From: Bathymodiolus brooksi thiotrophic gill symbiont
GTDB taxonomy: Bacteria; Pseudomonadota; Gammaproteobacteria; PS1; Pseudothioglobaceae
NCBI RefSeq assembly: GCF_903642095.1
Contig: NZ_CAHJWD020000494.1
Location: forward strand, 1 to 9,740
Length of the DNA stretch: 9,740 nt
Reading direction: 5' to 3'
In this document: piece after piece, positions 1-6,968 of the stretch
Position numbering within the stretch: position 1 is the first letter of the stretch
How the letters are laid out: every line of letters begins with the position of its first letter
Position numbers and translations under genes: made by a program
Notes under the pieces: generated by a model
Databases searched by the model: none
The model's input: the letters and a program-made list of their open reading frames with translations, nothing else
What the model was told of the DNA's origin: nothing

Positions 1-137
1 GTGCCATTATATCCTCGTTTTAAAACCGCCCAAACGCTCTTCAATGCCGTTGGTGTGAACCATACTATTAACAAACTCTTTTGCACTATGATTAACTGTT
101 TTGTGATTAAAGCCACTTAATCCTATAAATCAGCATA
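1..137 (-). pseudogene. IS1595-family (ISXO2-like) transposase, C-terminal remnant with frameshifts
   Basis: This is a decayed fragment of a DDE transposase. Reading the minus strand from about position 120 gives GFNHKTVNHSAKEFVNSM followed by VHTNGIE (ending at 40). The frame then breaks, and the next frame down to position 1 reads SVWAVLKRGYNGT. Joined, this is the hallmark HTNGIES-W--LKRG--G block of the ISXO2-like transposase domain, which contains the last catalytic region. One extra base at position 39 accounts for the frame change, and the original frame stops at 7-9. A second lesion lies near 123-125: the segment YADL runs into a TAG, and one added base would join it to GLSGFNHK. The N-terminal part with the first catalytic Asp residues is not recognisable to the right, so the element is truncated as well as frameshifted. 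The fragment runs off the left edge. Family assignment is confident; activity is excluded. Confidence 0.8.
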
Positions 138-173
138 ATTTCCTATATACAATTCCAGTGCTTTTTTAATGTG

Positions 174-262
174 AAAACTGCAATTTCTTTGTGTTATTTG
201 AGAAATTTCATTGACAATATCAATAATTTCTATTGGCATTCTACTAGAAATTGCAGTGCTTT
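174..262. repeat. Nested imperfect palindrome in the gene-free region downstream of polA
   Basis: ACTGCAATTTCT at 177-188 has its perfect 12-bp reverse complement AGAAATTGCAGT at 246-257. The pairing extends three more bases (174-176 with 260-262) across a 2-nt bulge. Inside it, AGAAATT (201-207) pairs with AATTTCT (225-231), and ATTGA (210-214) pairs with TCAAT (220-224), leaving a 5-nt loop. The whole is a long bulged hairpin with a 12/14-nt internal loop. CAGTGCTTT also occurs as a direct repeat at 156-164 and 254-262. It lies between the transposase remnant and the polA stop. It could be a MITE-like or IS end, or a structured 3' region of the polA transcript. No T-tract follows the outer stem in either direction, so it is not a canonical terminator. 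The rest of 138-373 holds nothing I can name beyond a short AT-rich inverted repeat at 310-324. Confidence 0.55.
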
Positions 263-373
263 GTATTGCGTTAATTGTATTACAAAAACAATGATTATAG
301 CCTAAGCTTAAAACAATATGTTTTTAATTTTAGCGCTGTCAAAACGCTGTTTTTCCTCAACGATAGAAAGAAT

Positions 374-3115
374 TTAATGCGCTTCTTGCCAAGAGTTGCC
401 AATGCCAATATCAACTTTGAGGGGGATGTTAAGTGGGTGGGCGGTTTCCATTAGGTGTTGGATTTGTTGGGCGAATTCGTTGGCTTTGGTGGCGTTGACT
501 TCGAAAACGAGTTCGTCGTGGACTTGCATAATCATTTTGATGTTGGGGTTGTTTTTTCCAATCCATGTGTGGATGTTGATCATGGCTTTTTTGATAATGT
601 CGGCTGAGGATCCTTGCATTGGGGCGTTGATGGCGGTGCGTAGGGCGTGTTGTTGGAGCATTTTGTTTTTGGCGTTGATTTGTGGTAAATATAAACGCCT
701 GCCTATGAGGGTTTCGACAAAGCCTTGGGCTTTGGCGATTTCTTTGGTGTCTTCCATATATTTGGCTACGGCTGAGTAGTTTGCAAAATAGTCGTCAATA
801 TATTGTTTGGCTTCGGTGCGTGAGACTTTAATTTGCTTTGCCAAACCAAAGGCACTCATACCGTAAATTAAGCCAAAATTAATGGCTTTGGCTTTGCGTC
901 TATGTTCGCTGGTAACTTGCTCAATTGGGAGGTTGAACATCATTGATGCGGTTGCGCTATGTACATCCATATCGTTGTTAAATGCGTCTAGCAAGTGGGT
1001 GTCTTGGGAAATGTGTGCCATAATGCGTAATTCAATTTGTGAATAATCTGCGGCAATAATGACATTGCCTGTGCTGGCGATGAATGCGCCACGAATGCGT
1101 GCACCTTGTTCGGTGCGGATGGGGATGTTTTGTAGGTTTGGATTGGCGGAAGACAATCGTCCTGTTGCGGTAACGGCTTGGTGGTAAGAGGTGTGTAGGC
1201 GTTTGGTGGTTAAATTTACTTGCTTGGGCAGTGCTTCAAGGTAAGTGGAATTGAGTTTTGCTAGTGTGCGGTAACTTAGGATTAAATCTACTAAGGGGTG
1301 GTCTAATAATTTTAGGGCTTCTTCGTTGGTTGATGGGGCGCCTTTTGGTGTGTTTTTCTTTGGCTCTAGTCCAAGGCCTTCTTCGCTAAATAAAATGTGT
1401 TGGATTTGCTTAGGGGATTCTAAATTAAAAGCATCGCCTGCTAATTCAAACGCTTTGGTTTGAATGCCCATCATCTGCTTAGTAATGTCAATTTGCTGGG
1501 CGTTGAGTGCTTGGGAATCTAATGCAACGCCATTGCGTTCCATTGTTACCAGAATGGGGATTAGTGGCAATTCTACTTGCAAATAAAGTTTGTATAAATC
1601 GGGATATTTCACCAGTTCGTGTGCCAATATTTCGTTAAGTTTGTGTGTGACAATCACATCTTCACAGGCGTAAGGGGCGGCGAGGTCAATATTAACTTGG
1701 TTAAAAGTTAGTTGCTTCTTGCCTTTGCCAGCCACATCGGCAAAATGGATGGTTTCGTGGTGTAAATAAAACACGCTTAAATCATCCATATTGTGCCTAG
1801 TGGCAACTGAATTTAGGCAATAAGATTTCAGCATAGTGTCATCAATAATGCCGTTTAATTCTAGGTCATAATTAGCCAAAACATGGGTATCGTATTTTAA
1901 ATTCTGCCCGACTTTGCCGATGGCGGCATTTTCTAAAATTGGTTTTAGTTGATTAAGCACTTTATGGCTGTCCAATTGCGGTGGTGCATCTAAATAATCA
2001 TGTCCAACAGGGAGATAAAAACTGTCCTTGTCCACCAAAAATACCCAGCCAACAATTTGTGCATTCATATAATCAAGTGAGGTGGTTTCTAAATCAAATA
2101 CAAAACTTTTGCACTGCTCTAAACGCTTTAACAAATGCTCAAAATCTACTTGATTAAAGATAACTTTTTGCGTGTATTGTTCCAGCCAATCAGCTTTAGG
2201 TTGGGCGACTTGAGTTGCTTCTGTTAATTCTGCTGTTGATGCAAGTGCCTGAGTGGCAGGGGTGCCACCCAATTGTTGAAACCAGACTTTAAATCCGTAT
2301 TGTTGATAAAGGCTGGACAATTTTGCATGGTCAGCCCCCGGCTCATCGTCCAAAATATTGCAGGGCAATTGCACATCAAATTTGAGTTGAACCAAACGAT
2401 AAGACAACGCTAATAAATCAAAATTATCACGCAATTTTTCGCCCACTTTGCCTTTAATTTGTTCGGCATTAGCCTTAACGCCTTCGATTGAATCGAACTG
2501 CTCCAGCCACTTAACCGCAGTTTTGGGGCCAACGCTTGGCACGCCGGGAATATTATCTGCACTGTCGCCAGTAAGTGCCAATAAATCTAGGATTTGATCA
2601 GGACGCACACCCATTTTTTTAATCACACCTTGGTGGTCATAAAAGGTGCCTTTCATATCTAATTGAGAAACATTAGCACTCACCAATTGCATTAAATCTT
2701 TGTCGCTACTGGCAATCAATGTTTTTATATTTTGTTTATCTGCATAGGTTGCTAGCGTGGCGATGACATCATCTGCCTCAACTTTATCAACGCAAATAAA
2801 ATGAAAGCCCATAGCACGAACAATCTCATACAAGGGCTCAATTTGTATAATCAGTTCTTCATCGGCTGGCTTTCTATGTGCCTTGTATTCTGGGTAAATA
2901 TCGTGGCGGAAATTTTTCCCTTTGGCATCAAAAATTGCAATTATTTTTGCTTCTGGATATTGATTTTGTAGGCGTTTTATGGCATTTATCACCCCAAACA
3001 TTGCCCCAGTTGGAAAGCCTTCATCGTTGCTTAAATTCTGTGCAAGTGTGGAAAAATACGCTCGGAATAAAAAAGCCGTTCCGTCTAATAAAATAAGTTG
3101 ATAAGGTGATTGCAT
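374..3115 (-). CDS. polA: DNA polymerase I
   Basis: This is a family A DNA polymerase of 913 residues, near the usual 900-930, that acts in excision repair and in replacing RNA primers of Okazaki fragments. All three domains are present. The 5' nuclease (about 1-290) has metal-binding acids at D11, D63, E113/D115/D116, D138/D140 and D184/D187, plus a helix-hairpin-helix block (GVPSVGPKTA). The 3'-5' exonuclease (about 315-500) keeps D341/E343 (FDLETTSLD), N405/D409 (NLKYD) and Y482/D486 (YACED), so proofreading should work, unlike in Taq-type enzymes that lost these residues. The polymerase domain (about 520-913) has motif A at D690 (DYSQIELR), motif B (R739, K743, F747, Y751) and motif C (VHDE, D867/E868). 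The start ATG gives the normal N-terminus, LILLDGTAFLFRAY, but no good Shine-Dalgarno precedes it. The gene is transcribed divergently from znuC. Identification is essentially certain. Confidence 0.98.
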   Translation of the reverse strand: MQSPYQLILLDGTAFLFRAYFSTLAQNLSNDEGFPTGAMFGVINAIKRLQNQYPEAKIIAIFDAKGKNFRHDIYPEYKAHRKPADEELIIQIEPLYEIVRAMGFHFICVDKVEADDVIATLATYADKQNIKTLIASSDKDLMQLVSANVSQLDMKGTFYDHQGVIKKMGVRPDQILDLLALTGDSADNIPGVPSVGPKTAVKWLEQFDSIEGVKANAEQIKGKVGEKLRDNFDLLALSYRLVQLKFDVQLPCNILDDEPGADHAKLSSLYQQYGFKVWFQQLGGTPATQALASTAELTEATQVAQPKADWLEQYTQKVIFNQVDFEHLLKRLEQCKSFVFDLETTSLDYMNAQIVGWVFLVDKDSFYLPVGHDYLDAPPQLDSHKVLNQLKPILENAAIGKVGQNLKYDTHVLANYDLELNGIIDDTMLKSYCLNSVATRHNMDDLSVFYLHHETIHFADVAGKGKKQLTFNQVNIDLAAPYACEDVIVTHKLNEILAHELVKYPDLYKLYLQVELPLIPILVTMERNGVALDSQALNAQQIDITKQMMGIQTKAFELAGDAFNLESPKQIQHILFSEEGLGLEPKKNTPKGAPSTNEEALKLLDHPLVDLILSYRTLAKLNSTYLEALPKQVNLTTKRLHTSYHQAVTATGRLSSANPNLQNIPIRTEQGARIRGAFIASTGNVIIAADYSQIELRIMAHISQDTHLLDAFNNDMDVHSATASMMFNLPIEQVTSEHRRKAKAINFGLIYGMSAFGLAKQIKVSRTEAKQYIDDYFANYSAVAKYMEDTKEIAKAQGFVETLIGRRLYLPQINAKNKMLQQHALRTAINAPMQGSSADIIKKAMINIHTWIGKNNPNIKMIMQVHDELVFEVNATKANEFAQQIQHLMETAHPLNIPLKVDIGIGNSWQEAH

Positions 3116-3229
3116 ACTAAATAATGATTAAAGGTCTTTGCAATGCATAGCCCTTTAAATGATTGAAAAAATAATAGATTTTATCCTCGTTCAAGGTTGT
3201 TAAGGGTATTTTTAAAAAGTTTTTAGGCA

Positions 3230-3253
3230 GAAACGGTATAAAATGCAGATTTC
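3230..3253 (+). promoter_or_regulatory. Candidate znuC -10 element overlapped by a Zur-like imperfect palindrome
   Basis: TATAAA at 3237-3242 is a plausible -10 box 35 bp before the znuC ATG; no convincing -35 hexamer lies 16-18 bp upstream. Around it, 3230-3240 reads GAAACGGTATA and 3243-3253 reads ATGCAGATTTC. The left half matches 9 of 11 positions of the enterobacterial Zur half-site GAAATGTTATA. The right half matches about 6 of 11 and is shifted by one base in spacing. A Zur operator over the -10 box would be the expected control for a zinc importer gene. The match is by eye and imperfect, in AT-rich DNA, so this is a hypothesis. Confidence 0.3.
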
Positions 3254-3277
3254 AGCACCCACTTTTGCTACAAATTC

Positions 3278-3997
3278 ATGTCAAACATTCTCATTAGTGC
3301 CAATCACATTAGCCTCAGTCACCACGGCAAAAAGGTGCTTGACGATGTGAGTTTTGAGCTAAAAACAGGTGAGTTTATTACCTTAATCGGGCCCAATGGT
3401 GCTGGCAAGAGTTCGTTAATTAAAATCTTACTTGGTTTGATTACCGCCGACCATGGAAATATTAAAAAATCCAAAGACATTAGATTAGGCTACACGCCAC
3501 AAAAATTTATTGCTAATGAGTTTATCCCCATTTCAGTGGCTGATTTTCTCAAACTAAATCAAAAGATTGACACCCAATTTTTAACCGACATCGCCACGCT
3601 CACAGGCATTGAAACACGACTGAATTTGCCTTTAAGCAGTTTATCTGGCGGTGAGATGCAACGCGTATTACTCGCCCGTGCATTGCTGGCAAAGCCCAAT
3701 GTTCTTATCCTAGACGAGCCCGCACAAAACCTTGATATTGATGGACAAATGCAACTCTACAAACTGATTCAAGACATTCATCAACAACAAAACTGTGCGG
3801 TATTAATGGTCTCCCACGACCTGCATCGGGTGATGAAAGAATCAACCCAAGTGCTGTGTCTATATCGCCATATTTGCTGTATGGGTCAACCCGAAACCTT
3901 GATTAAAAACAGTCAATTTAACGATTTATTTGCCGACCAAATGGAGGAACTGATGGCAACTTATGAACATCATCATAACCATTGTCACAAAGACTAG
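3278..3997 (+). CDS. znuC: Zinc ABC transporter ATP-binding protein ZnuC
   Basis: This is the cytoplasmic ATPase that drives high-affinity Zn2+ import through the membrane permease ZnuB from the periplasmic binding protein ZnuA. The 239-residue protein has every ABC ATPase motif: Walker A GPNGAGKS (38-45), Q-loop Q75, signature LSGGEMQ (122-128), Walker B LILDEP (143-148) and H-loop H180. The tail ends in a His-rich string, HHHNHCHKD (231-239), close to the HHHNHRHD stretch I recall near the end of E. coli ZnuC; this favours zinc over manganese or iron ABC ATPases. No strong Shine-Dalgarno precedes the ATG, but the N-terminus aligns well with the family. znuB, which normally follows znuC, is absent: the next gene is dapD, and polA lies upstream. 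ZnuC must therefore work with partners encoded elsewhere, or be a leftover. The ORF shows no sign of decay. Confidence 0.88.
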   Translation: MSNILISANHISLSHHGKKVLDDVSFELKTGEFITLIGPNGAGKSSLIKILLGLITADHGNIKKSKDIRLGYTPQKFIANEFIPISVADFLKLNQKIDTQFLTDIATLTGIETRLNLPLSSLSGGEMQRVLLARALLAKPNVLILDEPAQNLDIDGQMQLYKLIQDIHQQQNCAVLMVSHDLHRVMKESTQVLCLYRHICCMGQPETLIKNSQFNDLFADQMEELMATYEHHHNHCHKD

Positions 3998-4007
3998 TGG
4001 CTTGCCC

Positions 4008-4016
4008 TGATATAAT
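4008..4016 (+). promoter_or_regulatory. Extended -10 promoter for dapD
   Basis: The sequence TGATATAAT is a perfect sigma-70 -10 hexamer (TATAAT, 4011-4016) with an upstream TG in the extended -10 position. TTGTCA at 3982-3987 resembles a -35 box, but its 23-bp spacing is too long, so recognition probably rests on the extended -10. Transcription would start near 4022-4024. That leaves a leader of about 20 nt before the ATG at 4044 and suggests dapD is expressed independently of znuC. Confidence 0.6.
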
Positions 4017-4043
4017 GTTTATTTTTTGAACAATGGATACATT

Positions 4044-4859
4044 ATGAAGGATATTATTGAAGCGGCTTTTGAAAACAGAGCAGACCTCAACCCACAATCA
4101 GCTAGCACAGAAATCAAACAAGCCGTTGCAGAAGCCATTCAGCTACTTGACTCAGGGCAAGCACGAGTTGCTGAGCAAAAAGGTGTGGGCGACTGGGTTG
4201 TCAACGAATGGCTAAAAAAAGCGGTGCTACTGTCTTTTAGATTAGAAGACAATAGACCTATGCAAGGCGGTTTCACTCAATACTACGACAAAGTGCCTTC
4301 AAAATTTGCCGATATGTCCACAGAGGAATTTGCAGCAGCAGGGGTTCGTGTTGTCCCGCCAGCAAGTGCACGCCGAGGCTCCTTTATCGCCAAAGACACG
4401 GTGCTAATGCCTAGTTATGTCAATATTGGTGCCTATGTGGACTCAGGCACCATGGTAGACACTTGGGCAACTGTCGGCTCATGTGCACAAATTGGTAAAA
4501 ATGTTCACTTGTCTGGTGGTGTTGGTATCGGTGGCGTATTAGAGCCATTGCAAGCCAGTCCAACGATTATCGAAGATAACTGTTTTATCGGTGCACGCTC
4601 AGAAGTTGTTGAAGGTGTGATTGTTGAAGAAGGGGCGGTGATTTCAATGGGGGTTTATATCGGACAATCTACCAAAATTTTTAATCGTGAAACAGGCGAA
4701 ATTACTTACGGTCGTGTGCCAGCAGGCTCGGTTGTTGTTTCAGGTAATTTGCCTTCAAAAGACGGCAGTTATTCACTTTATTGTGCAGTAATTGTTAAAC
4801 AAGTTGATGCCAAAACCCGTTCCAAAGTAGGCATTAATGCGTTACTAAGAGGCATTTAA
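4044..4859 (+). CDS. dapD: 2,3,4,5-tetrahydropyridine-2,6-dicarboxylate N-succinyltransferase
   Basis: DapD transfers succinyl from succinyl-CoA to tetrahydrodipicolinate in the succinylase branch of meso-diaminopimelate and lysine synthesis, feeding peptidoglycan. From the ATG at 4044 the protein has 271 residues; the E. coli enzyme has 274. An N-terminal helical domain (about 1-100, with [12 protein letters not shown]) precedes a left-handed beta-helix of hexapeptide repeats (about 105-235). The conserved core [20 protein letters not shown] starts at V138. D139 and E187 correspond to the acidic pair proposed as catalytic in DapD enzymes. An in-frame TTG at 4026 would add six residues (MNNGYI) but lies only a few bases past the predicted transcription start. 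The ATG gives [15 protein letters not shown], matching the family N-terminus, with a short GGA 7 nt upstream. The gene converges on the lipase gene 40 bp away, with no clear terminator hairpin between them. Confidence 0.95.
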   Translation: MKDIIEAAFENRADLNPQSASTEIKQAVAEAIQLLDSGQARVAEQKGVGDWVVNEWLKKAVLLSFRLEDNRPMQGGFTQYYDKVPSKFADMSTEEFAAAGVRVVPPASARRGSFIAKDTVLMPSYVNIGAYVDSGTMVDTWATVGSCAQIGKNVHLSGGVGIGGVLEPLQASPTIIEDNCFIGARSEVVEGVIVEEGAVISMGVYIGQSTKIFNRETGEITYGRVPAGSVVVSGNLPSKDGSYSLYCAVIVKQVDAKTRSKVGINALLRGI

Positions 4860-4899
4860 TTACCCGCCTGAGAAGCCTTTATATGGATATGAATGCTCA

Positions 4900-5673
4900 T
4901 TAATTCTCTGTATTTGCACGAAGATCTTCACTAATTTTTTTTAGTTGTTTGATGTAGTTAAGCAATGAATGATTTTCTCTCCAATCACAAAGATGTTCAT
5001 TGCCAAAAGTTATGCCAAATTCTTGTTTTACATGCTGATAATGATATCCTAAGATGTCTTTTAAGGGTAAATCTGGAATTTTGTCGTTTGAGTTAACCAC
5101 GCGCCAAGAATGGGCAATGGCATTATCATATATTGAAGCATAATTAGGGGAACCTGTGCGAGGCCCTGCAAATGAGTAAAGAATGGGTTCTTTGTATTTT
5201 GTATTCTTAGCAATATCAAGTGCATTCAAAACAGCAAGAGCACCGCCCATACTATGGCCAGTTACATATATATTACCTTTTATTTGCCTTGCTTTAAGGA
5301 AGTTCAAAACCTTATCTTGAGGGGAGCAACTTTCTTCTGTTGATATATATATCTGATAAAACCCAGATTCAACTTTACTTTTTTCCGCAAGATAGGCGCA
5401 TTCTTCTTGCTCAAATTGTGCCACTTCGATCCATTCTTCGATTGAACCAACGCCACGCCAGCTAATATAAATATCTTCTCCCTTAGAGGCAATAAAGCCC
5501 AATGGAAAAAGTTTGCCTTCATGCATTATTTGGAATGTGGCTTCTAATTGATACCCTTTAGGTCCTGGCCATTTTTTCCCTTTTTTGTAATCAGAGTATT
5601 GAATAGATGTCTCAAGACTCAAATTAGCTAACTCTAAGGCTAAACTTATATTAAATTTTTCTAATAAAGTCAT
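4900..5673 (-). CDS. Class 3 lipase-like alpha/beta hydrolase
   Basis: This is a predicted serine esterase or lipase of the fungal-lipase-like class 3 family (257 residues). The nucleophile elbow is GHSMG (139-143, Ser141), set in GNIYVTGHSMGGALA. The family's acid motif appears as NSNDKIPDLP, with Asp197 the likely triad acid, and His235 in NHSLLNYI is the likely base, so the triad seems complete. ISWRGVGSIEEWIE (70-83) corresponds to the oxyanion-loop region, usually FRGT---DW. No signal peptide or membrane segment is visible at the N-terminus (MTLLEKFNIS), so it is cytoplasmic or exported by another route. It sits 15 bp after the phosphoesterase stop and is probably cotranscribed with it. 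No clear Shine-Dalgarno is seen. The substrate cannot be read from the sequence: phospholipid, acylglycerol or another ester are all possible. The gene looks AT-rich relative to tatD and rluC, consistent with accessory DNA. Confidence 0.8.
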   Translation of the reverse strand: MTLLEKFNISLALELANLSLETSIQYSDYKKGKKWPGPKGYQLEATFQIMHEGKLFPLGFIASKGEDIYISWRGVGSIEEWIEVAQFEQEECAYLAEKSKVESGFYQIYISTEESCSPQDKVLNFLKARQIKGNIYVTGHSMGGALAVLNALDIAKNTKYKEPILYSFAGPRTGSPNYASIYDNAIAHSWRVVNSNDKIPDLPLKDILGYHYQHVKQEFGITFGNEHLCDWRENHSLLNYIKQLKKISEDLRANTEN

Positions 5674-5688
5674 ATTAGTTAAACAAAA

Positions 5689-6921
5689 TTACTGGCAATT
5701 CAATGAAGAAGACTTGTCAAGCAACCATAAACACTCACCAACCTTGCTTCCCTTTTGATTATAAAATTTAAAGACCTTAGCTGTATTTGTCAAAATTCCG
5801 TAGCCAAAACCTGTCCGAGAGTAAACAAAATTAGCCATATGCTTATTAATATCAACCGCTCTTTTCATACTATTGCTAATTTTATATAACTTTGTGCCAC
5901 TATTACCAATAATCAGTTGATCATAATCAGTTTGCATATCTAATGTTTGCAAATAATGGGCGTGTCCAGCAATAAATAATGTTTGCGTAGGCAGTAGGTT
6001 TTTAAAGGCTATTTGTTGGGTTAGATTGCCATAATAATATTTAGATTGAAATTTATTGTAAGTCCACATAGGCCGATGTGTCAAAAATATATTGGTCGAA
6101 TCTTTATCAATTTTTAACTGCTCTATTGCCTTTTTATAAAGCGCTAATTGGGCATCGGAAGTGTGATCATCCTCACCATAACTACTGTCAAACATAATAT
6201 AATTAACATTTTTCAACTTAAACAGATAGGGTTTTTCCATCTCGGTGCAAGCTTGCCCCGTCTTTTGATACGCCCATGGCGATAAAAAACGAAACCAGCC
6301 ATTTTCTGCTCTACTACAACCTTCGTGGTTACCCCGAGAAAAAGCAATCACTGACGATTGAAATAATGAACTGGCAGGCGTAAACCAATCCGCATTCCAA
6401 GTATCCCAATTGTATCCACTTGGCGAACCTTGACAGCCCTTATTGCCCTCAGGACAAGGGGCTTCTCGGTAAAAATAATCACCTACATGCAAAATTATAT
6501 CGGGGGTTTTAGAGGTAATACTCTCGCTTAACTCACGAAATGGCCAAGCCTCAGCATCGTTACATGCCTGAACGCTGACCTTATTAATACGACATCCTGT
6601 ATCACCTAAGATAGCAATACGATTGACTTCACGGGGTAAAGTAGGCAACACCCGCTGTTGAATTTTGATTGATTGGGTATCACGACTGACTAACAGTTCA
6701 CATACCGCTGGAAAATTTGCCACCTTGGGTGCTCTTAATTGCATAGCAGTGAGGATATTATCAACACTCACCTTTGGGCACGACTCATCTTTTAATAAAA
6801 TGGCTCTAACACTGAGCTGGTTATTGGCGACCATTTGAACCCATTGATAAAGGGGTTGTGCATAAATCATAGATGACAATAACAATAGCAAGGCTGCAAT
6901 TGTAAACTTAGAAAACTTCAT
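5689..6921 (-). CDS. Secreted calcineurin-like metallophosphoesterase
   Basis: This is a predicted dinuclear-metal phosphohydrolase exported to the periplasm or beyond. The first 21 residues form a Sec signal peptide: MKFSKF, a hydrophobic core AALLLLLSSM, and probable cleavage after YA (21). The family metal ligands occur in order: GDTG (D107), GDYFY (D148), GNHE (N198, H199), a lone His in THRPMW (H282) and GHAH (H320, H322). An N-terminal stretch (22-100) and a C-terminal beta-rich tail (about 330-410) lie outside the catalytic core. Several Cys residues (C48, C74, C110, C120, C136, C143-202 region) fit disulfides in an oxidising compartment. The layout resembles purple-acid-phosphatase-like enzymes; substrate unknown. 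It has the strongest ribosome binding site in the window and follows ubiA by 47 bp, with a small hairpin between. It precedes the lipase, so the two may act together outside core metabolism, which is inference. Confidence 0.85.
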   Translation of the reverse strand: MKFSKFTIAALLLLLSSMIYAQPLYQWVQMVANNQLSVRAILLKDESCPKVSVDNILTAMQLRAPKVANFPAVCELLVSRDTQSIKIQQRVLPTLPREVNRIAILGDTGCRINKVSVQACNDAEAWPFRELSESITSKTPDIILHVGDYFYREAPCPEGNKGCQGSPSGYNWDTWNADWFTPASSLFQSSVIAFSRGNHEGCSRAENGWFRFLSPWAYQKTGQACTEMEKPYLFKLKNVNYIMFDSSYGEDDHTSDAQLALYKKAIEQLKIDKDSTNIFLTHRPMWTYNKFQSKYYYGNLTQQIAFKNLLPTQTLFIAGHAHYLQTLDMQTDYDQLIIGNSGTKLYKISNSMKRAVDINKHMANFVYSRTGFGYGILTNTAKVFKFYNQKGSKVGECLWLLDKSSSLNCQ

Positions 6922-6926
6922 AAAAA

Positions 6927-6932
6927 CCTCCT
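6927..6932 (-). promoter_or_regulatory. Consensus Shine-Dalgarno AGGAGG of the metallophosphoesterase
   Basis: AGGAGG lies five bases before the ATG at 6921. It is notable because most other genes in this window have weak sites or start by ATGA coupling. It fixes the start codon and suggests this gene initiates translation independently of ubiA. Confidence 0.85.
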
Positions 6933-6940
6933 GATTAGAA

Positions 6941-6963
6941 ACTTTTGTATCAATGACAAAAGT
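6941..6963 (-). repeat. Small perfect hairpin between ubiA and the metallophosphoesterase
   Basis: ACTTTTGT (6941-6948) and ACAAAAGT (6956-6963) are perfect 8-bp inverted repeats around a 7-nt loop. On the minus strand the hairpin starts five bases after the ubiA stop and is followed by TTTCTAATC and then the AGGAGG site. The stem is AT-rich and the T-tract short, so it would be a weak or partial terminator at best. It could also be an mRNA processing or stability element, or a protein-binding site separating expression of ubiA from the two accessory genes. Confidence 0.5.
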
Positions 6964-6968
6964 CTCAT

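Noticed and set aside
123..318. Minus-strand open frame of about 65 codons, containing MPIEIIDIVNEIS and ending NYADL at the TAG at 123-125.
   Set aside because: It runs through the nested palindrome, has no Shine-Dalgarno before its only Met, and its end appears to be the broken continuation of the transposase remnant, so I do not treat it as a gene.
310..360. Possible polA terminator: AT-rich repeat AAAACA-ATA-TGTTTT (310-324) and AGCG/CGCT pairs near 333-350.
   Set aside because: The stems are only 4-6 bp and no T-tract follows in the minus direction, so a terminator call is not supported.
396..779. Plus-strand open frame of 127 codons antisense to polA.
   Set aside because: It lies wholly inside the conserved polymerase domain of polA on the other strand and reads as a low-complexity shadow.
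3175..3203. Possible polA promoter with TTAACA (3198-3203) and TAAAAT (3178-3183) on the minus strand.
   Set aside because: The spacing is only 14 bp and no better -10 lies at 16-18 bp, so I do not call it.
4850..4899. Possible bidirectional terminator between dapD and the lipase gene (AGGC and GCCT repeats).
   Set aside because: Only 4-bp pairings are found and no T-tract follows.
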